Shown here: positions 20,997 to 32,717 of the stretch, piece by piece
Position numbering within the stretch: position 1 is the stretch's first letter
Layout: each line of letters starts with the position of its first letter
From: Homarus americanus
Lineage: Eukaryota > Arthropoda > Malacostraca > Decapoda > Nephropidae
Direction of reading: 5' to 3'
NCBI RefSeq assembly: GCF_018991925.1
Contig: NW_024722158.1
Location: 3,332,283 to 3,396,282 of the forward strand
Length of the DNA: 64,000 bases
Translations under genes and position numbers: made by a program
Notes under the pieces: generated by a model
Databases searched by the model: none
The model's input: only the letters and a program-made list of their open reading frames with translations
What the model was told of the DNA's origin: nothing

Positions 20997-21143
20997 GCTA
21001 AAGGTAAGGCAGGTAAGGAGGTCGTCAAGTTAACTAAAATTAAAAAGTGGAAGTTTCTGTGGAAATGGATCTGGGAGAACGCAACGGAAGTCCATCTCGA
21101 ATTAAACGACGCTTACAGTGTATATTCAAAGCTTCAACTTTAA
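20253..21143 (+). CDS. C-terminal segment of charged-repeat locus
   Basis: After the deletion cluster this register is open to TAA at 21141-21143. It carries the last repeats, then leaves them at about 20990 into a unique tail: KAKGKAGKEVVKLTKIKKW, a Trp-rich stretch (KFLWKWIWENATEV) and an ordinary end, AYSVYSKLQL. The unique tail with sensible codon use suggests that the end of a real protein is preserved. No domain recognised. An A-rich stretch follows the stop, but no exact AATAAA is visible within 70 bases. Confidence 0.4.
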   Translation, partial: EDEDSSESKHRKKGRRKESDEDSSESEDEDSSESEDEDSSESKHRKKGRRKESDEDSSESEDEDSSESKHRKKGRRKESDEDSSESEDEDSSESKHRKKGRRKEPDENSSDSEDEDSSESKHRKKGRRKESDEDSSESEDEDSSESKHRKKGRRKESDEDSSESEDEDSSESKHRKKGRRKESDEDSSGSEDEDSSESKHRKKGRRKESDEDSSGSEDEDSSESKHRKKGRRKESDEDSSESEDEDSKAKGKAGKEVVKLTKIKKWKFLWKWIWENATEVHLELNDAYSVYSKLQL

Positions 21144-21216
21144 AAAAACAAAAACAAACTAAAAGGGTGGATGTCCAGTAAAAATAGGGTTAATATGGGA
21201 CATTCCCCTCCCGTTT

Positions 21217-21943
21217 AAGTGAGCGACGATGATGCCAAAAGTAAGGAGAAACTCGATTCGTCTCCTTTTGAGATGAAGGAAACCGGAAAGAAGTTGATCC
21301 TACCTGATTCATCCTCTACTGAGAGTCCGGCTTCCTCATCATTGAGCGGGAGTGATCCAATTCGTTAGAAGGTCTTAGCGTCCGTATTGAAGAGTGATTC
21401 ATCTGATTCTGAGGCCGTAAAGAACAGTGATTCATCTGATTCTGAGGCCGTAAAGAACAGTGATTCATCTGATTCTGAGGCCGTAAAGAACAGTGATTCA
21501 TCTGATTCTGAGGTCGTAAAGAACAGTGATTCATCTGATTCTGAGGCCGTAAAGAACAGTGATTCATCTGATTCTGAGGCCGTAAGAACAGTGATTCATC
21601 TGATTCTGAGGCCGTAAAGAACAGTGATTCATCTGATTCTGAGGCCGTAAAGAACAGTGATTCATCTGATTCTGAGGCCGTAAAGAACAGTGATTCATCT
21701 GATTCTGAGGCCGTAAAGAACAGTGATTCATCTGATTCTGAGGCCGTAAAGAACAGTGATTCATCTGATTCTGAGGCCGTAAAGAACAGTGATTCATCTG
21801 ATTCTGAGGCCGTAAAGAACAGTGATTCATCTGATTCTGAGGCCGTAAAGAACAATGATTCATCTGATTCTGAAACCATTGAATACTACAAGAGCGATCC
21901 ATTTGATTCTTACGTCCAATGTCAGGAAGACAGCTGGAGTTAG
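21217..21943 (+). pseudogene. Second Ser/Asp-rich repeat ORF, with one in-frame TAG and one frameshift
   Basis: It lies 70 bases downstream of the first locus on the same strand. The frame is open from 21217 (after TAA 21214-21216) with its first ATG at 21273. It runs through SSPFEMKETGKKLILPDSSS and a Ser-rich part, hits TAG at 21366-21368, then enters fifteen 11-residue repeats (SDSSDSEAVKN). A one-base deletion near 21582 shifts the register. The end is unique (TIEYYKSDPFDSYVQC) and stops at TAG 21941-21943. SDSE-type motifs match casein kinase 2 sites. Similar composition and position suggest a relationship with the first locus; no function can be named. Confidence 0.5.
21393..21875 (+). 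repeat. 33-bp coding minisatellite, about 15 units
   Basis: Unit AGTGATTCATCTGATTCTGA plus GGCCGTAAAGAAC. Units are nearly identical: one GTC variant, one unit with a single A deleted (GCCGTAAGAAC, near 21582) and a divergent last copy. Such homogeneity means recent expansion. Confidence 0.95.
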
Positions 21944-22006
21944 TGACATCAACTAAGTCACATAACTAAAACTGTCCAAGAGATAAATAATTAAGCAAAT
22001 TAGATT

Positions 22007-23536
<1,530 letters not shown>

Positions 23537-24192
23537 AGTTGAGTGTTTGTATAATAAGGGTAGTGGTTGTGAGGGGGGTGAGGGTAGTGGTTGTGAGGGG
23601 GGTGAGGGTAGTGGTAGTGGTTGTGAGGGGGGTGAGGGTAGTGGTTGTGGGGGGGGTGAGGGGTGGTTGTGGGGGGTGAGGTAGTGGTTGTGAAATTGAG
23701 GTAGTGGTTGTGAGGGGGGTGGGGGTAGTGGTTGTGAGGTGAGAATTAGTGTGGTTGTGTGAGGGGGTGGGGTGAGTGGTTGTGGGGGGTGGGGTGGTGG
23801 TTGTGAGGGGTGAGGTAGTGGTTTGTGAGGGGGTGGGGTGAGTGGTTGTGAGGGGTGGGGTGAGAGTGGTTGTGAGGGGGTGAGGTGTGAGAGTGGTTGT
23901 GAGGGGGTGGGGGTGGTGGTTGTGAGGGGGTGAGGGTGAGTGGTTGTGAGGGGTGGGGAGTGAGTGGTTGTGAGGGGGTGGGGGTAGTGGTGAGGGTAGT
24001 GGTTGTGAGGGGGGTGAAATTGTAGTGATGTGGTTGTGGGGGGGTGAGATGTGAGTGGTTGTGAGGGTGAGGGTAGTGTGGTTGTGAGGGGTGGGGTAGT
24101 GTGGTTTGGGGGGGTGAAATTGATGGTTGTGAGGGAGAGGTGAGCATAGTGGTTGTGAAATTGGGGTAGTGGTTGTGAGGGTGAGGGGTAGT
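23537..24192. repeat. GTGAGGGTAGTGGTTGTGAG minisatellite
   Basis: About 28 units of 20-27 bases share GTGGTTGTGAGGGG. Four to five units contain the odd insert GAAATTG in place of the G-rich part (about 23691, 24016, 24116, 24157). The very long Pro/Thr/His-rich minus-strand frames are shadows. Confidence 0.92.
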
Positions 24193-24243
24193 GTAGTTTG
24201 TGAAGACGAAGACCAGACGTCGGATGGTTTTACTTTTCTGGCG

Positions 24244-24290
<47 letters not shown>

Positions 24291-24347
24291 GCCTGGTGCT
24301 TTACGCTTATAGTTGTTCCATCGCACTAACACAAGACTGCCTACTGT

Positions 24348-24387
<40 letters not shown>

Positions 24388-24704
24388 AGGCAAATGATAC
24401 AGGTGCTGTTTCCATCAGTAGCTTCAGGTATACAATACAGGTACAGTAGTGCTTGTATGTGTAGGTAGGTGTGATGGTGGTATAGGAGAGGTGAGAGGTC
24501 ATCTTTTATGGCTCTTGGCAGGGATGTGTTGGTCAGCTGAAGCCCAACACTCCTCCTTGTCTCCTACCATTAACAACAACACGAGTCCCGGATCTTCCTC
24601 CTCTTGAGTCGTAATGAAGTCTTCTACCAACCGACTCACTAAGAGAGAAAGCTTACATACAAACATACATACATACATTCATACATACATACATACATAC
24701 ATAC
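24193..24704. repeat. Microsatellite cluster: (TG)n, (TC)n, (CATA)n
   Basis: (TG)n at 24246-24289, (TC)n at 24352-24382 and (CATA)n at 24655-24704, with unique DNA between them. Confidence 0.93.
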
Positions 24705-26011
24705 AAGGGGGTGGTAATTTCCGCCTGGGCCGTCATGAAGTTGTAGTTAATCTCCTCGGCCGTGAAGGAAGTGACTCAAGGAGGGAGGGAGGTTATGAGT
24801 GAATGCAAGACCTGCCAAGTAATCACCTCCCGCGGCACCAACAACCACCCGAGGAGCAGGTCCTCTTAATTAACCGCCTGACCCTTGGACGCTGTGCCCT
24901 TAGCCTGAGGCAAAGTTGCTTGTATATATGAGTGGGGGAGGGGTGCGTGGTGGTGGTAGTGGTGTCACCCCCCTCCAGCTACTCCACTTACTTCTCCACC
25001 TCATTTTGCCTCTAATTGGCTGTTCCACCCCCTTACCTGTTGTCCCCCCCACCCCCCGCCCAGTACCAGGTAGGGCGTCTTCACGTAATTAGACAACCAG
25101 CTGTGTGTTGTAGTGGTGCACCTCCCCCAGCTGGCCGTCCTCCTCCTCTCAACCCGACCTTTGTTTTGTCTCTCCAGGTCTTTAATTTTCCTCTCCTTTC
25201 CTACAGTGTCCAGGACCCCTCATAACTTATCCTACAGTACAGTCACCCTGTGTGTGTGTGTGAAGGCGGTATTGGCGAGACTCACGTGAGACATGACTCT
25301 TCTCACGTAATATACGGTAATAATGATCTCACTGATGGGCGACACTCGCCTTGTCTTGCCCTGAACTCTCACCCTCACGTGTCTTGGTGTGGCGTATACC
25401 TCTGTCTTGTGTCCGTCGTGTTTACCCACTGATGGTCGATATCCCCAGTTGACTCCAAGGGGACTATAGCCTTAACGTGTTTAGGATCGTGTTGTGGTGT
25501 TTATGATAGTCGATAGTCTTTCAGAGGTAAATACGACTTTCGCCTTGGAATACATCTTGTGGGTTATCATGTTGTTGCCGAGGTTAAGGAGAATGTCGTG
25601 ACAGTCGATACTCACTCAGTACCTGGCGGGAATGAGGTCTTTACCATCTTAAATGTTATGGCTCTGATGCAAGAGTAGTGGTGGTGGCTGGCAGTATGTG
25701 TGTCCTTACCGTTCTCATGTGGTAGGATTTTCGTCTTTCTTGCAAGGGGTAAGGGAGATAAGTTCGTGGTTTAGCTTTATATTGTCTGCAGGTCATCCAG
25801 TCCTTGTTCACAATTATTCTGGAACAGTTATAAAGGTTACACACACACACACACACACACACACAGCCACACCAAGGAGCAGTCGTGACAGATTATACCA
25901 AGAAGTGTTTGTGACGAGAGAGAGAGAGAGAGGAATGTTTCTGGGCGTGTTAATGTAGGAGGCGACTGAGAACCCAGGACAAACATGAGGGACACGTGAT
26001 GTCTCAGTGTG
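24705..26011. other. Intergenic DNA, no gene seen
   Basis: Mixed DNA with a C-run near 25045, (TG)n at 25249-25261, (AC)n at 25839-25864 and (GA)n at 25916-25932. No exon-like frame. Confidence 0.4.
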
Positions 26012-26556
26012 TCAACATAAACATACACACGTGGTGAGGGGGAGGAGACTAACCCTGTGGCCCCCTCCGACTCAACATACACGTATTGGTGAGGGGAGGA
26101 ACCCTGTATGACCCCCCTCCGACTCAACATACACGTGGTGAGGGAGAGACCTGTATTTTACTCCGACTCAACATACACGTGGTGAGGGGGAGAGACTAAC
26201 TCCCTGTATGACCCCCCCTCCGACTCAACATACACACGTGGTGAGGGAGAGACTGCCTGTATGACCCCACCTCCGACTCAACATACACGTGGTGAGGGAG
26301 AACTAATGACCCCCCTCCGACTCAGCATACACACGTGGTGAGGGAGGGAACTAACTATATGACCCCCCTCCAAGGCTCAGCATACACACGTGGTGGGGGA
26401 GGAAGTTCTTTCCCCTGTATGACCCCCCCTCCGACTCAACACACACGTGGTGAGGGGGAGGAGACTAACCCTGTATGACCCCCCCCCTCCGACTCAACAT
26501 ACACACGTGGTGAGGGGGAGGAGACTAACCCTGTATGACCCCCCCCCCTCCGACTC
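26012..26556. repeat. About 54-58 bp minisatellite, ten copies
   Basis: Units contain CTCAACATACACACGTGGTG, then GAGGGGGAGGAGACTAACC and a CTGTATGACCCCCCCTCCGA end. The C-run length varies. Some copies carry unusual interruptions (CTGTATTTTACTCCG near 26150, AGTTCTTTCCCCTG near 26403). CACGTG, an E-box palindrome, recurs in most units. Confidence 0.92.
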
Positions 26557-28647
26557 ATATCTCAACCAGATTTAAATGTCCACCTCACGTGACGTCACTA
26601 ACTCCATACTGAGCGGATTTCACTGGAGTAATAAACTGAAGGATTTTAGTTTAGGATTAAATTCTATATAAAACCAGACTTGAATAATGTGTTTTTTATG
26701 TTATTTGGTCTTATAACAGAGATAGGGGATAATAAAAGAGATACTTACAGGTAAAATTGAAGGTAGAGATTGAGATAGATGAATAAAAGTTGTGGTCCAG
26801 GAGGATTTAGAAAAGTTAACCTGAAAAACATTTGGGGTGGTGGGTCGTGGTTGCCATCCCTCAGTGCACCTCCCTCCCCTCATACCAGAAGATGACACCT
26901 TGAATGATTGAGGTCTCTATACTTGAGGAATGGAGGCTAAACGAGCGACCAATCCCAGCAGCGAACGAATGAGTGTCTTGTCTCATGTGCTGGGGCCGTC
27001 ATACGCCAGCCACGGGTCGATGGTTGAGTCCGTTCATTATGTTTCCCTCGCATGCAACTCTTCCATCAGTCACGGGGTTAATGTTGACGTGAGAGAGTCT
27101 TTAGTTTCTTGTAATATTACCAAATGTCTCTGACGTGAACTTTGTTGTGAAAGATGATGATAGTATCGAGAAAGTATAAAAGTATATTGAAAAGTTCGTG
27201 ATAACTTTCCTTCGAGAGTTACTGGTCTTGGAAGTATGGATTTAGTCGATTAGATTTATAATTTTATTTACCCGGTCAGTTGTGAATCTTGATCATTATA
27301 ATTAACGATATATACGAGGATATTATCATATTCTTTAAAATGTCATTAGTAACCTTACCTGTAATTAATCTATATCATACCTGTGTGTTAAAAAGGTTAA
27401 GATTATCGTTAATAATTAAGACCTCACAAACGCAATAGAATTAAATAATAAAAAATACATAAAAATATACAATTATTCATATAATTTTAAACATTTCTCA
27501 ACATATAACAACATTTTTATATTTTTCATCAGACAACAAAGACACAAAGATTAATTTAACCGAGATGTTGTTGTCCTTAACACTAGAGACACATAAGAGT
27601 GAATTTCGTGTTGTGTTTTTCTTTTGTTCTGGTTACTCGGCCGCACAGGGGGTGAGGGAAGGAGGGGGACCTGGTAGTGGTAAGGCTGGAAGGGTTAGGT
27701 TAGGTTAGGTTAGAGTATCTTGGGTTAAGTTAGGTTTTGATCGAACTCTCCATGCCCAGACGTGACTTGTGGTACATAGTGACCGTAAACCTTGATAAAC
27801 ACTACTGGAGGAGGAGCCGAGTCTGGAGGAGGAGCCGAGTTTTAAGTTGTCCTTGACCCACTTCCTGTACCTCTTCCTTCATCCTCATTTTCCTCCAAAC
27901 CTTTTAATTTGTCTTTGTTTTCTTCTTATTTATCTTTTATTTTACCTTTGTCACTTCCTACCAGCACCCAACACCCACATACCCACTAACACCTGGCCCT
28001 TTGCCACCCACTAACACACTAACCCCTAGCACCTAGCAACACCCAGCCCACATTTGCTTCTGGCTCTGGTGGCAAGTGTCCCCCAATACAGCTGCACTCC
28101 TTCGTGTCATGTTGCACGTGTAATCAGCGGCCAGACAGACAGGTGCTCCTCCCCACACCCCCACACCTGCCCTGTCACCCTAAAGAAAGCGAAACGGAAG
28201 TCGAGATGAAATAATGATGTATCTCACCACGCCACAATACTATCCCGGCAATTTTCTTGAAGAGTTAATTCTCCCCTAACTCTCCTCTCCCCTTCCTCCT
28301 CTCTGCCTCTCTCCCCTACTCCGCCTCTTCTCCCCTTCTACCCTCCTCTCCCCTTCACCTCTCTCCTCCCTCTCCCCCTACTCGCCTCCTCTCTCCCCCT
28401 AAGGAACTTATTTGGCAGCAGCAAGACGGGATATAGACCAGACTGGGGCAAAGGAAATGATAATACTATTAACAAGTATCAGTTTATTACACACACGACG
28501 TTGGTAGTCTTAAAAACACTGACTGTCTCTTGCTCGCTGCTGAAGAACGTACAGGTTGAAACACACCAATATATTAGAGGTTATTATGGTACGAGTCTTC
28601 ATCCCCCGTAACATAGATTAAAAAAGAAAGGCGAATCTGGACTCCTT

Positions 28648-28648
<1 letters not shown>
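26557..28648. other. Intergenic DNA with CRE palindrome and short TTAGG run
   Basis: TGACGTCA at 26590-26597. An A+T-rich unique part covers 27130-27620. A four-unit TTAGG run (GGTTAGGTTAGGTTAGGTTA) lies at 27695-27715, a 22-base direct repeat of GGAGGAGCCGAGT at 27808-27840, and CTCCCC-type pyrimidine DNA at 28265-28400. The 67-codon frame at 26930-27133 has ordinary composition but no recognisable motif. Confidence 0.4.

Positions 28649-28700
<52 letters not shown>
28649..28700. repeat. (TG)n microsatellite
   Basis: About 26 uninterrupted TG units. Confidence 0.97.
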
Positions 28701-28702
<2 letters not shown>

Positions 28703-29224
28703 TGGCTTTAGAATATAAGAACTGGGACTGAGAGGACAAAGACAAAGGAGATGACCAGGCGCCTGGGCAGGCAGGACTGTATGTGTGTGATAGTGGAGGC
28801 TGGGAGGTGCAGTGGGAGAATACAGGAGGCGGGAAGTGGGAGGAAGTATTCTATGAGGAGGTGGGAAATGGAGGGTACAGGAGGTGAGAGTGGAGGAGAG
28901 TACGGGAGGAGTGGGGGAAAGAGGGCAGAGGAATAGGAGGAAGAGGGTTGAGGAAGGCTTGGGAAGAGAGGAAAGGAGTAAAGTTAAGAGTGAAAAGGAG
29001 GAGGAGAAGTGTAAGTGAAAAGGAGGAGGAGGAGAGGAAAAGTAATAATATCAGGAGTAGGGGGAAGAGGGAGAAAAGGGAAGGACTTGGTGTAAGGAGG
29101 AGGTGAGGGGGGAAGGAGCCTGGTCAACAAAAATGTGGGATGACGGTCAATAGGAATGAGTGACAGGGAAGGAGTGTATCGATTGCCGCTCGCATCTCTT
29201 CACTCCTCAGCCAAGGTTCTGTCT
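28701..29224. other. Purine-rich DNA (GGAGGAAGAGG)
   Basis: Strong purine bias on the plus strand from 28790 to 29115. No defined unit and no gene. Confidence 0.6.
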
Positions 29225-29396
29225 ACACCCACTTACACCTACACCTCCACTTACACCGCCTTCTCTACCTGCCCCTCCTCCACCTCCACTCCCCACTTAC
29301 ACCCCTCCACCTACACACCCCACCCTCACCTCCACACCCTACCCTCACCTCCACACCCCACCCTCACCTACACACCCCACCTACACATCTACTCGC
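29225..29396. repeat. CACCTCCACACCCCACCCT minisatellite
   Basis: Irregular 12-24-base units of ACCTCCACACCC and TACACCCC type. Thr/Pro-rich frames are its translation. Confidence 0.82.
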
Positions 29397-29433
29397 ATCT
29401 TTCTTGTAACTTGTAATTACAGAATCATCGGAT

Positions 29434-29498
29434 CACCTGAATAATCTCCACCCCAGCTTATTTCACCTAAAGATTAATCACCCTAACCTAATCTACCC
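29434..29498 (-). repeat. Copy B of a dispersed motif abutting TTAGG
   Basis: Read on the minus strand: TTAGGTTAGGGTGATTAATC, then TTTAGGTGAAATAAGCTGGG and GTGGAGATTATTCAGGTG. It matches the plus-strand copy at 42484-42542 at roughly nine of ten positions over about 55 bases. Probably two copies of one dispersed element. Confidence 0.7.
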
Positions 29499-29698
29499 AA
29501 AACTGGTTCACCTTCACAACACAAATACCAAATAGATAGTGAGACAGTAGACAGTTCCAGGAAGGTTGTTTTGAGTCTGTGATAGCACGCGAGGCTGGTT
29601 GATTGCCGTCATGGGTGTGTTATTTCAGGGCGAGGAGTTGGTGCCCATGGTGTTTTTCCTGGCTGTGACGATGGCGACCTTGTGCGTGCTACTCTCCC
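29499..29698. other. Short unique spacer
   Basis: Nothing recognisable. Confidence 0.4.
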
Positions 29699-29965
29699 CA
29701 TACCTTTAACACCACTACTACCACCAGTTCCTCCCATCACCACCACCACCCGTTCCTCCCAACACCAGTGCCACCATCACCACCACCACTACTACCACCG
29801 TCACTACCACCACTTCCTCCCAACACCACCACCACCAGTTCCTCCCAACACCAGTGCCTACATCCCTTTTCTACCAAAGTACTACTGCCACTTCCTCCTT
29901 CCCCTGCCTGGTTCACTCCAACACCAGTGCCACCACCACCACCTCCTCCTCCTAACACCCACCTC
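29699..29965. repeat. (CCA)n-rich minisatellite with CACTTCCTCCCAACACCA core
   Basis: Units of 24-36 bases made of ACCACCACC and TTCCTCCCAACACCAG. Frames over it are low-complexity Pro/Thr/His. Confidence 0.85.
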
Positions 29966-30184
29966 AGCATCCAGAGTATAAATATATTTTACTCTAGCGG
30001 GAACATCAGTGGTTTGTTAAGGTTAGGTTTGGTTAAGCTAGGTCAGGTTAGGTTAGGTTATGCTCGTGTCAGGGTGGTTAATCTTCAGGTGATCAGGAGA
30101 ATTCTACCTCTCCGTCTCTACCCTCAAGATGTAAAGCAGCGCCAGAGATTGACGACCTTTCTCAGAAGCTCGCTGTTGACGATG

Positions 30185-30185
<1 letters not shown>
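29966..30185 (+). repeat. Degenerate TTAGG run followed by partial dispersed motif (copy C)
   Basis: AGGTCAGGTTAGGTTAGGTTA lies at about 30040-30060. It is followed after about 10 bases by AGGGTGGTTAATCTTCAGGT (30072-30091), which matches the first part of the motif at 29434-29498 and 42484-42542. Confidence 0.55.

Positions 30186-30233
<48 letters not shown>
30186..30233. repeat. (TG)n microsatellite
   Basis: About 23 uninterrupted TG units. Confidence 0.96.
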
Positions 30234-30235
<2 letters not shown>

Positions 30236-30499
30236 ACCCAGGTTGAGTGCATAATAGCGCGTCTGATGAGGCGAAAACGACGTTGGCAAGTCCCCCATTG
30301 ATGACCCCTTTGCCCTCTCCTCCTCCCCACCCCCCTCTTTGTTGCCCTCCCCAGCACGAAGCTCCTACAGTGCCGCCGTTGGTGATGGATGGTGACCGCT
30401 GGGCACCACCATTAACAAAGAAAGAAATGGAATAAAGACGTGGGGATCTTGAACACCGTCTTATTCTTCGTTTGTTGCTTTCACAGGGAGTACAGGGCC

Positions 30500-30620
30500 C
30501 AATATGGCATAAATCACGTCTATGCGGGCCCTAACGTGCACTGATTGGTCCTCTTGCACTGTTACGTCAGCTACACTATGCATTTGGCCTTTAGTTTAAG
30601 TTAGGTTAAAATGGCCCAAC
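30500..30620 (+). promoter_or_regulatory. Possible small promoter with inverted CCAAT and CRE-like site
   Basis: ATTGG at 30544-30548, TTACGTCA at 30562-30569 and, 40 bases on, ATGGCC at 30611 in an AAAATGG (Kozak-like) context. The frame opened by that ATG runs straight into the GTGTTTGGAGTGTG array, so it does not look like a gene. Upstream, AATAAA at 30431-30436 is a possible polyadenylation signal. Weak case. Confidence 0.2.
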
Positions 30621-30663
30621 AGCTACTGTTGGGGGAGTGTTTGGAGTGTAATGTGGAGATTGA

Positions 30664-30668
30664 TGTTG

Positions 30669-30701
<33 letters not shown>

Positions 30702-30900
30702 GGGTGTTTAGGTGTGTGTGTGTGTGTGGGGGGTGTTTTAGAGTGTGTGTGTGTGAAGTGTTTGGAGTGTGAAGTGTGTGGGGGTGTTTGGAAGTGTGAG
30801 TGTGGGGGTGTTTAGATGTGTGTGTGGGGGGGTGTTTGGAGTGTGATTAATGTAGAGTGTTTTGGAGTGTGAGTGTGTGGGGTGTTTGGAGTGTGTGTGT
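30664..30900. repeat. GTGTTTGGAGTGTGTGTGGG minisatellite
   Basis: About nine units of 20-35 bases with embedded (TG)n and G-runs. Confidence 0.88.
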
Positions 30901-31035
30901 AAGGCAGGAAGGGGGATGTGTATATGTGTCTCGTGGTGTTGTTTTGTGATGTGGCATAAGAAGAATTAAAGCATAAACAAAACAGCAAGTTATCGCGTGA
31001 GAGGTGATGGTCGTGTGAGGATAGACATAATCAAG

Positions 31036-31272
31036 GTGTCGAGGTGATGTGACGTACTAATGGGATGTGTCGAGGTGATGTGGCGTACTAATGGGATGTA
31101 TCGAGGTGATGTGACGTACTTATGGGATGTGTCGAGGTGATGTGACGTACTAATGGGATGTGTCGAGGTGATGTGACGTACTAATGGGATGTGTCGAGGT
31201 GATGTGACGTACTAATGGGATGTGTCGAGGTGATGTGACGTACTTATGGGATGTGTCGAGGTGATGTGACGT
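31036..31272. repeat. 31-bp minisatellite, about eight copies
   Basis: Unit GTCGAGGTGATGTGACGTAC plus TAATGGGATGT. Copies differ by single substitutions (TGGCGTAC; CTTATGGG; GTATCG). Each unit carries TGACGTA, a CRE-like half site, at a fixed phase. Confidence 0.95.
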
Positions 31273-32674
31273 AAACATATACAAACAACACGTCAACAAT
31301 AACAATCAGATAAACACACACACACACACACACACACACCCAGCGTACTGTGTATTGGTAAACGAAACTTGAATGGAATTTTACAACTGTCCGTCAGCCA
31401 GCAGCAGCCGCCCATCACGACGGTAAATAGAAGTTGAGGATGTTTGCAGTGGAGATAATTTACGCCTTTGTTCTACAGTTTTCCTCATATTGGTCAGCCA
31501 CGTTATGTTACGGTATCTATTTTGAACTGTAGAGAATGTAGGAACGTGTAAGTAGTGGGTGATGTTATTGTTTTGGTAATTAAGATGTTTTGTAGTTCGT
31601 TCGTTGTTGATGGTTGGGTTTTGAACTACTGTTAATCTGTTGCAAAGACATCAGGATTTTTTTTTTGGGGGGGGTCATTTGTTGATTCTGTTTACCCGTT
31701 GGTCACGGTGTAGGGAGGAATGTGTGGAACAGGTTATGGAGGCTTGTGTTGTGTCTCCGCCGCGCCGCTGTTGTGGGTTATTGCTTCCCTAGGGCGCCTG
31801 TGGTCGTCTGTGTTACTGGGATGAGCAGGAGAAGACCTCTGATGGTTCCTGCTTTACCGTACCGTGGCGTCTTTCAGTACCCACGCCACTACACCACACC
31901 ACTCTATCTATCTATCTATCTATCTCCTATCCCCAGAAAGCCACGAGTCAGGCGGGCTAGCGTCGTCGCCGAAAACCTGGACGTGCCAGAATGCCACACA
32001 TTTGTGCTAATTTATACAGCGGCCGCCAGCCATTGTTGTAGGTTGAATGGGAACGGGTTTGTTACGGCCTCGTGGCGTGACCAAGTAAAGTTCTTTTGTT
32101 GCTTAGAGTCTATACGAGTCTACGAGGCCGCCGTGGCTAGACTCATGAGGCTGTGTCACCTCGTTCAGACACACACTGTGGCGGAGGACCAACCTACAGT
32201 ACACACCTTCTTGTGAGAGTCAGGTGAAACAAGACGCAAATGAAGTGGGTTTGGATGGGTGGGAGCGGAAGACGCAGGAAGGGAGATTAAGTTTCTTTCA
32301 TTTCTCTAACGTTTCGGGCGACACAAAACCCATCTCTCCTGTGCTTTCCTTTCCACACACCCACCCATCCACACACCCACCCATCCACACACCCACCCAT
32401 CCACACACCCAACCAGCCATCACATCCACACTTGTCATTATGGATCGATCACAAAGTAGGTTTCGCGTAGGTGTCTATCTCTCCCTGTCCAGCAATGGGT
32501 TATGTTGGGGAGCACTGTACCTGACCTCCTTCCCAACCCAACCCATGGCTGGGTGAGTTGTCTGCCGTAAACTCTCGTCGTCGCTGAATTAAATAATGCT
32601 TATAGTTTCGATCTTTATGACCCAATCGTATATCAGGACGACTGACCGCTGTGGTGGGCGTGAAGAGGTGGAGG

Positions 32675-32717
<43 letters not shown>

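Larger units (their letters stand above)
16741..21143 (+). pseudogene. Intronless charged-repeat protein locus, broken by stops and indels
   Basis: From 16741 one plus-strand reading register gives a continuous acidic/basic low-complexity protein for about 4.4 kb. It is interrupted by TAG codons through the 18-bp array (first at 17059-17061), TAG at 17686-17688 and TAG at 18778-18780, and by a cluster of three small deletions at about 20193-20252 that moves the register. Regions in order: unique N-terminus; GSESDD-type repeats; acidic linker; 14-residue KRR-SSP repeats; Asp/Glu/Lys run; KHRKKGRRKE/SDEDSS repeats; a Trp-rich basic C-terminus ending at TAA 21141-21143. No introns are needed. 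I do not recognise the family. It could be a decayed nuclear phosphoprotein-like gene, an endogenous viral gene, or a real gene damaged by assembly errors. The array of TAG codons cannot be random sequencing error. Confidence 0.6.

Noticed and set aside
18666..21028. Minus-strand Ser-rich and Leu-rich frames up to 596 codons
   Set aside because: They are antisense to the charged repeats. The plus-strand register alone has unique, non-repetitive ends.
27005..27050. B-box-like string GGTTGAGTCC suggesting a tRNA or SINE
   Set aside because: No matching A box at the right distance and no cloverleaf.
26930..27133. 67-codon open frame of ordinary composition
   Set aside because: No family recognised, no splice or promoter support; length is within chance.
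30611..30810. ATGGCC start in good context after CCAAT and CRE-like motifs
   Set aside because: The frame runs directly into a (TG)n-rich minisatellite, so it cannot be a normal coding exon.
31722..32216. 164-codon plus-strand open frame
   Set aside because: It crosses a (TATC)n tract, has no recognisable motif and no good initiation context; probably chance.
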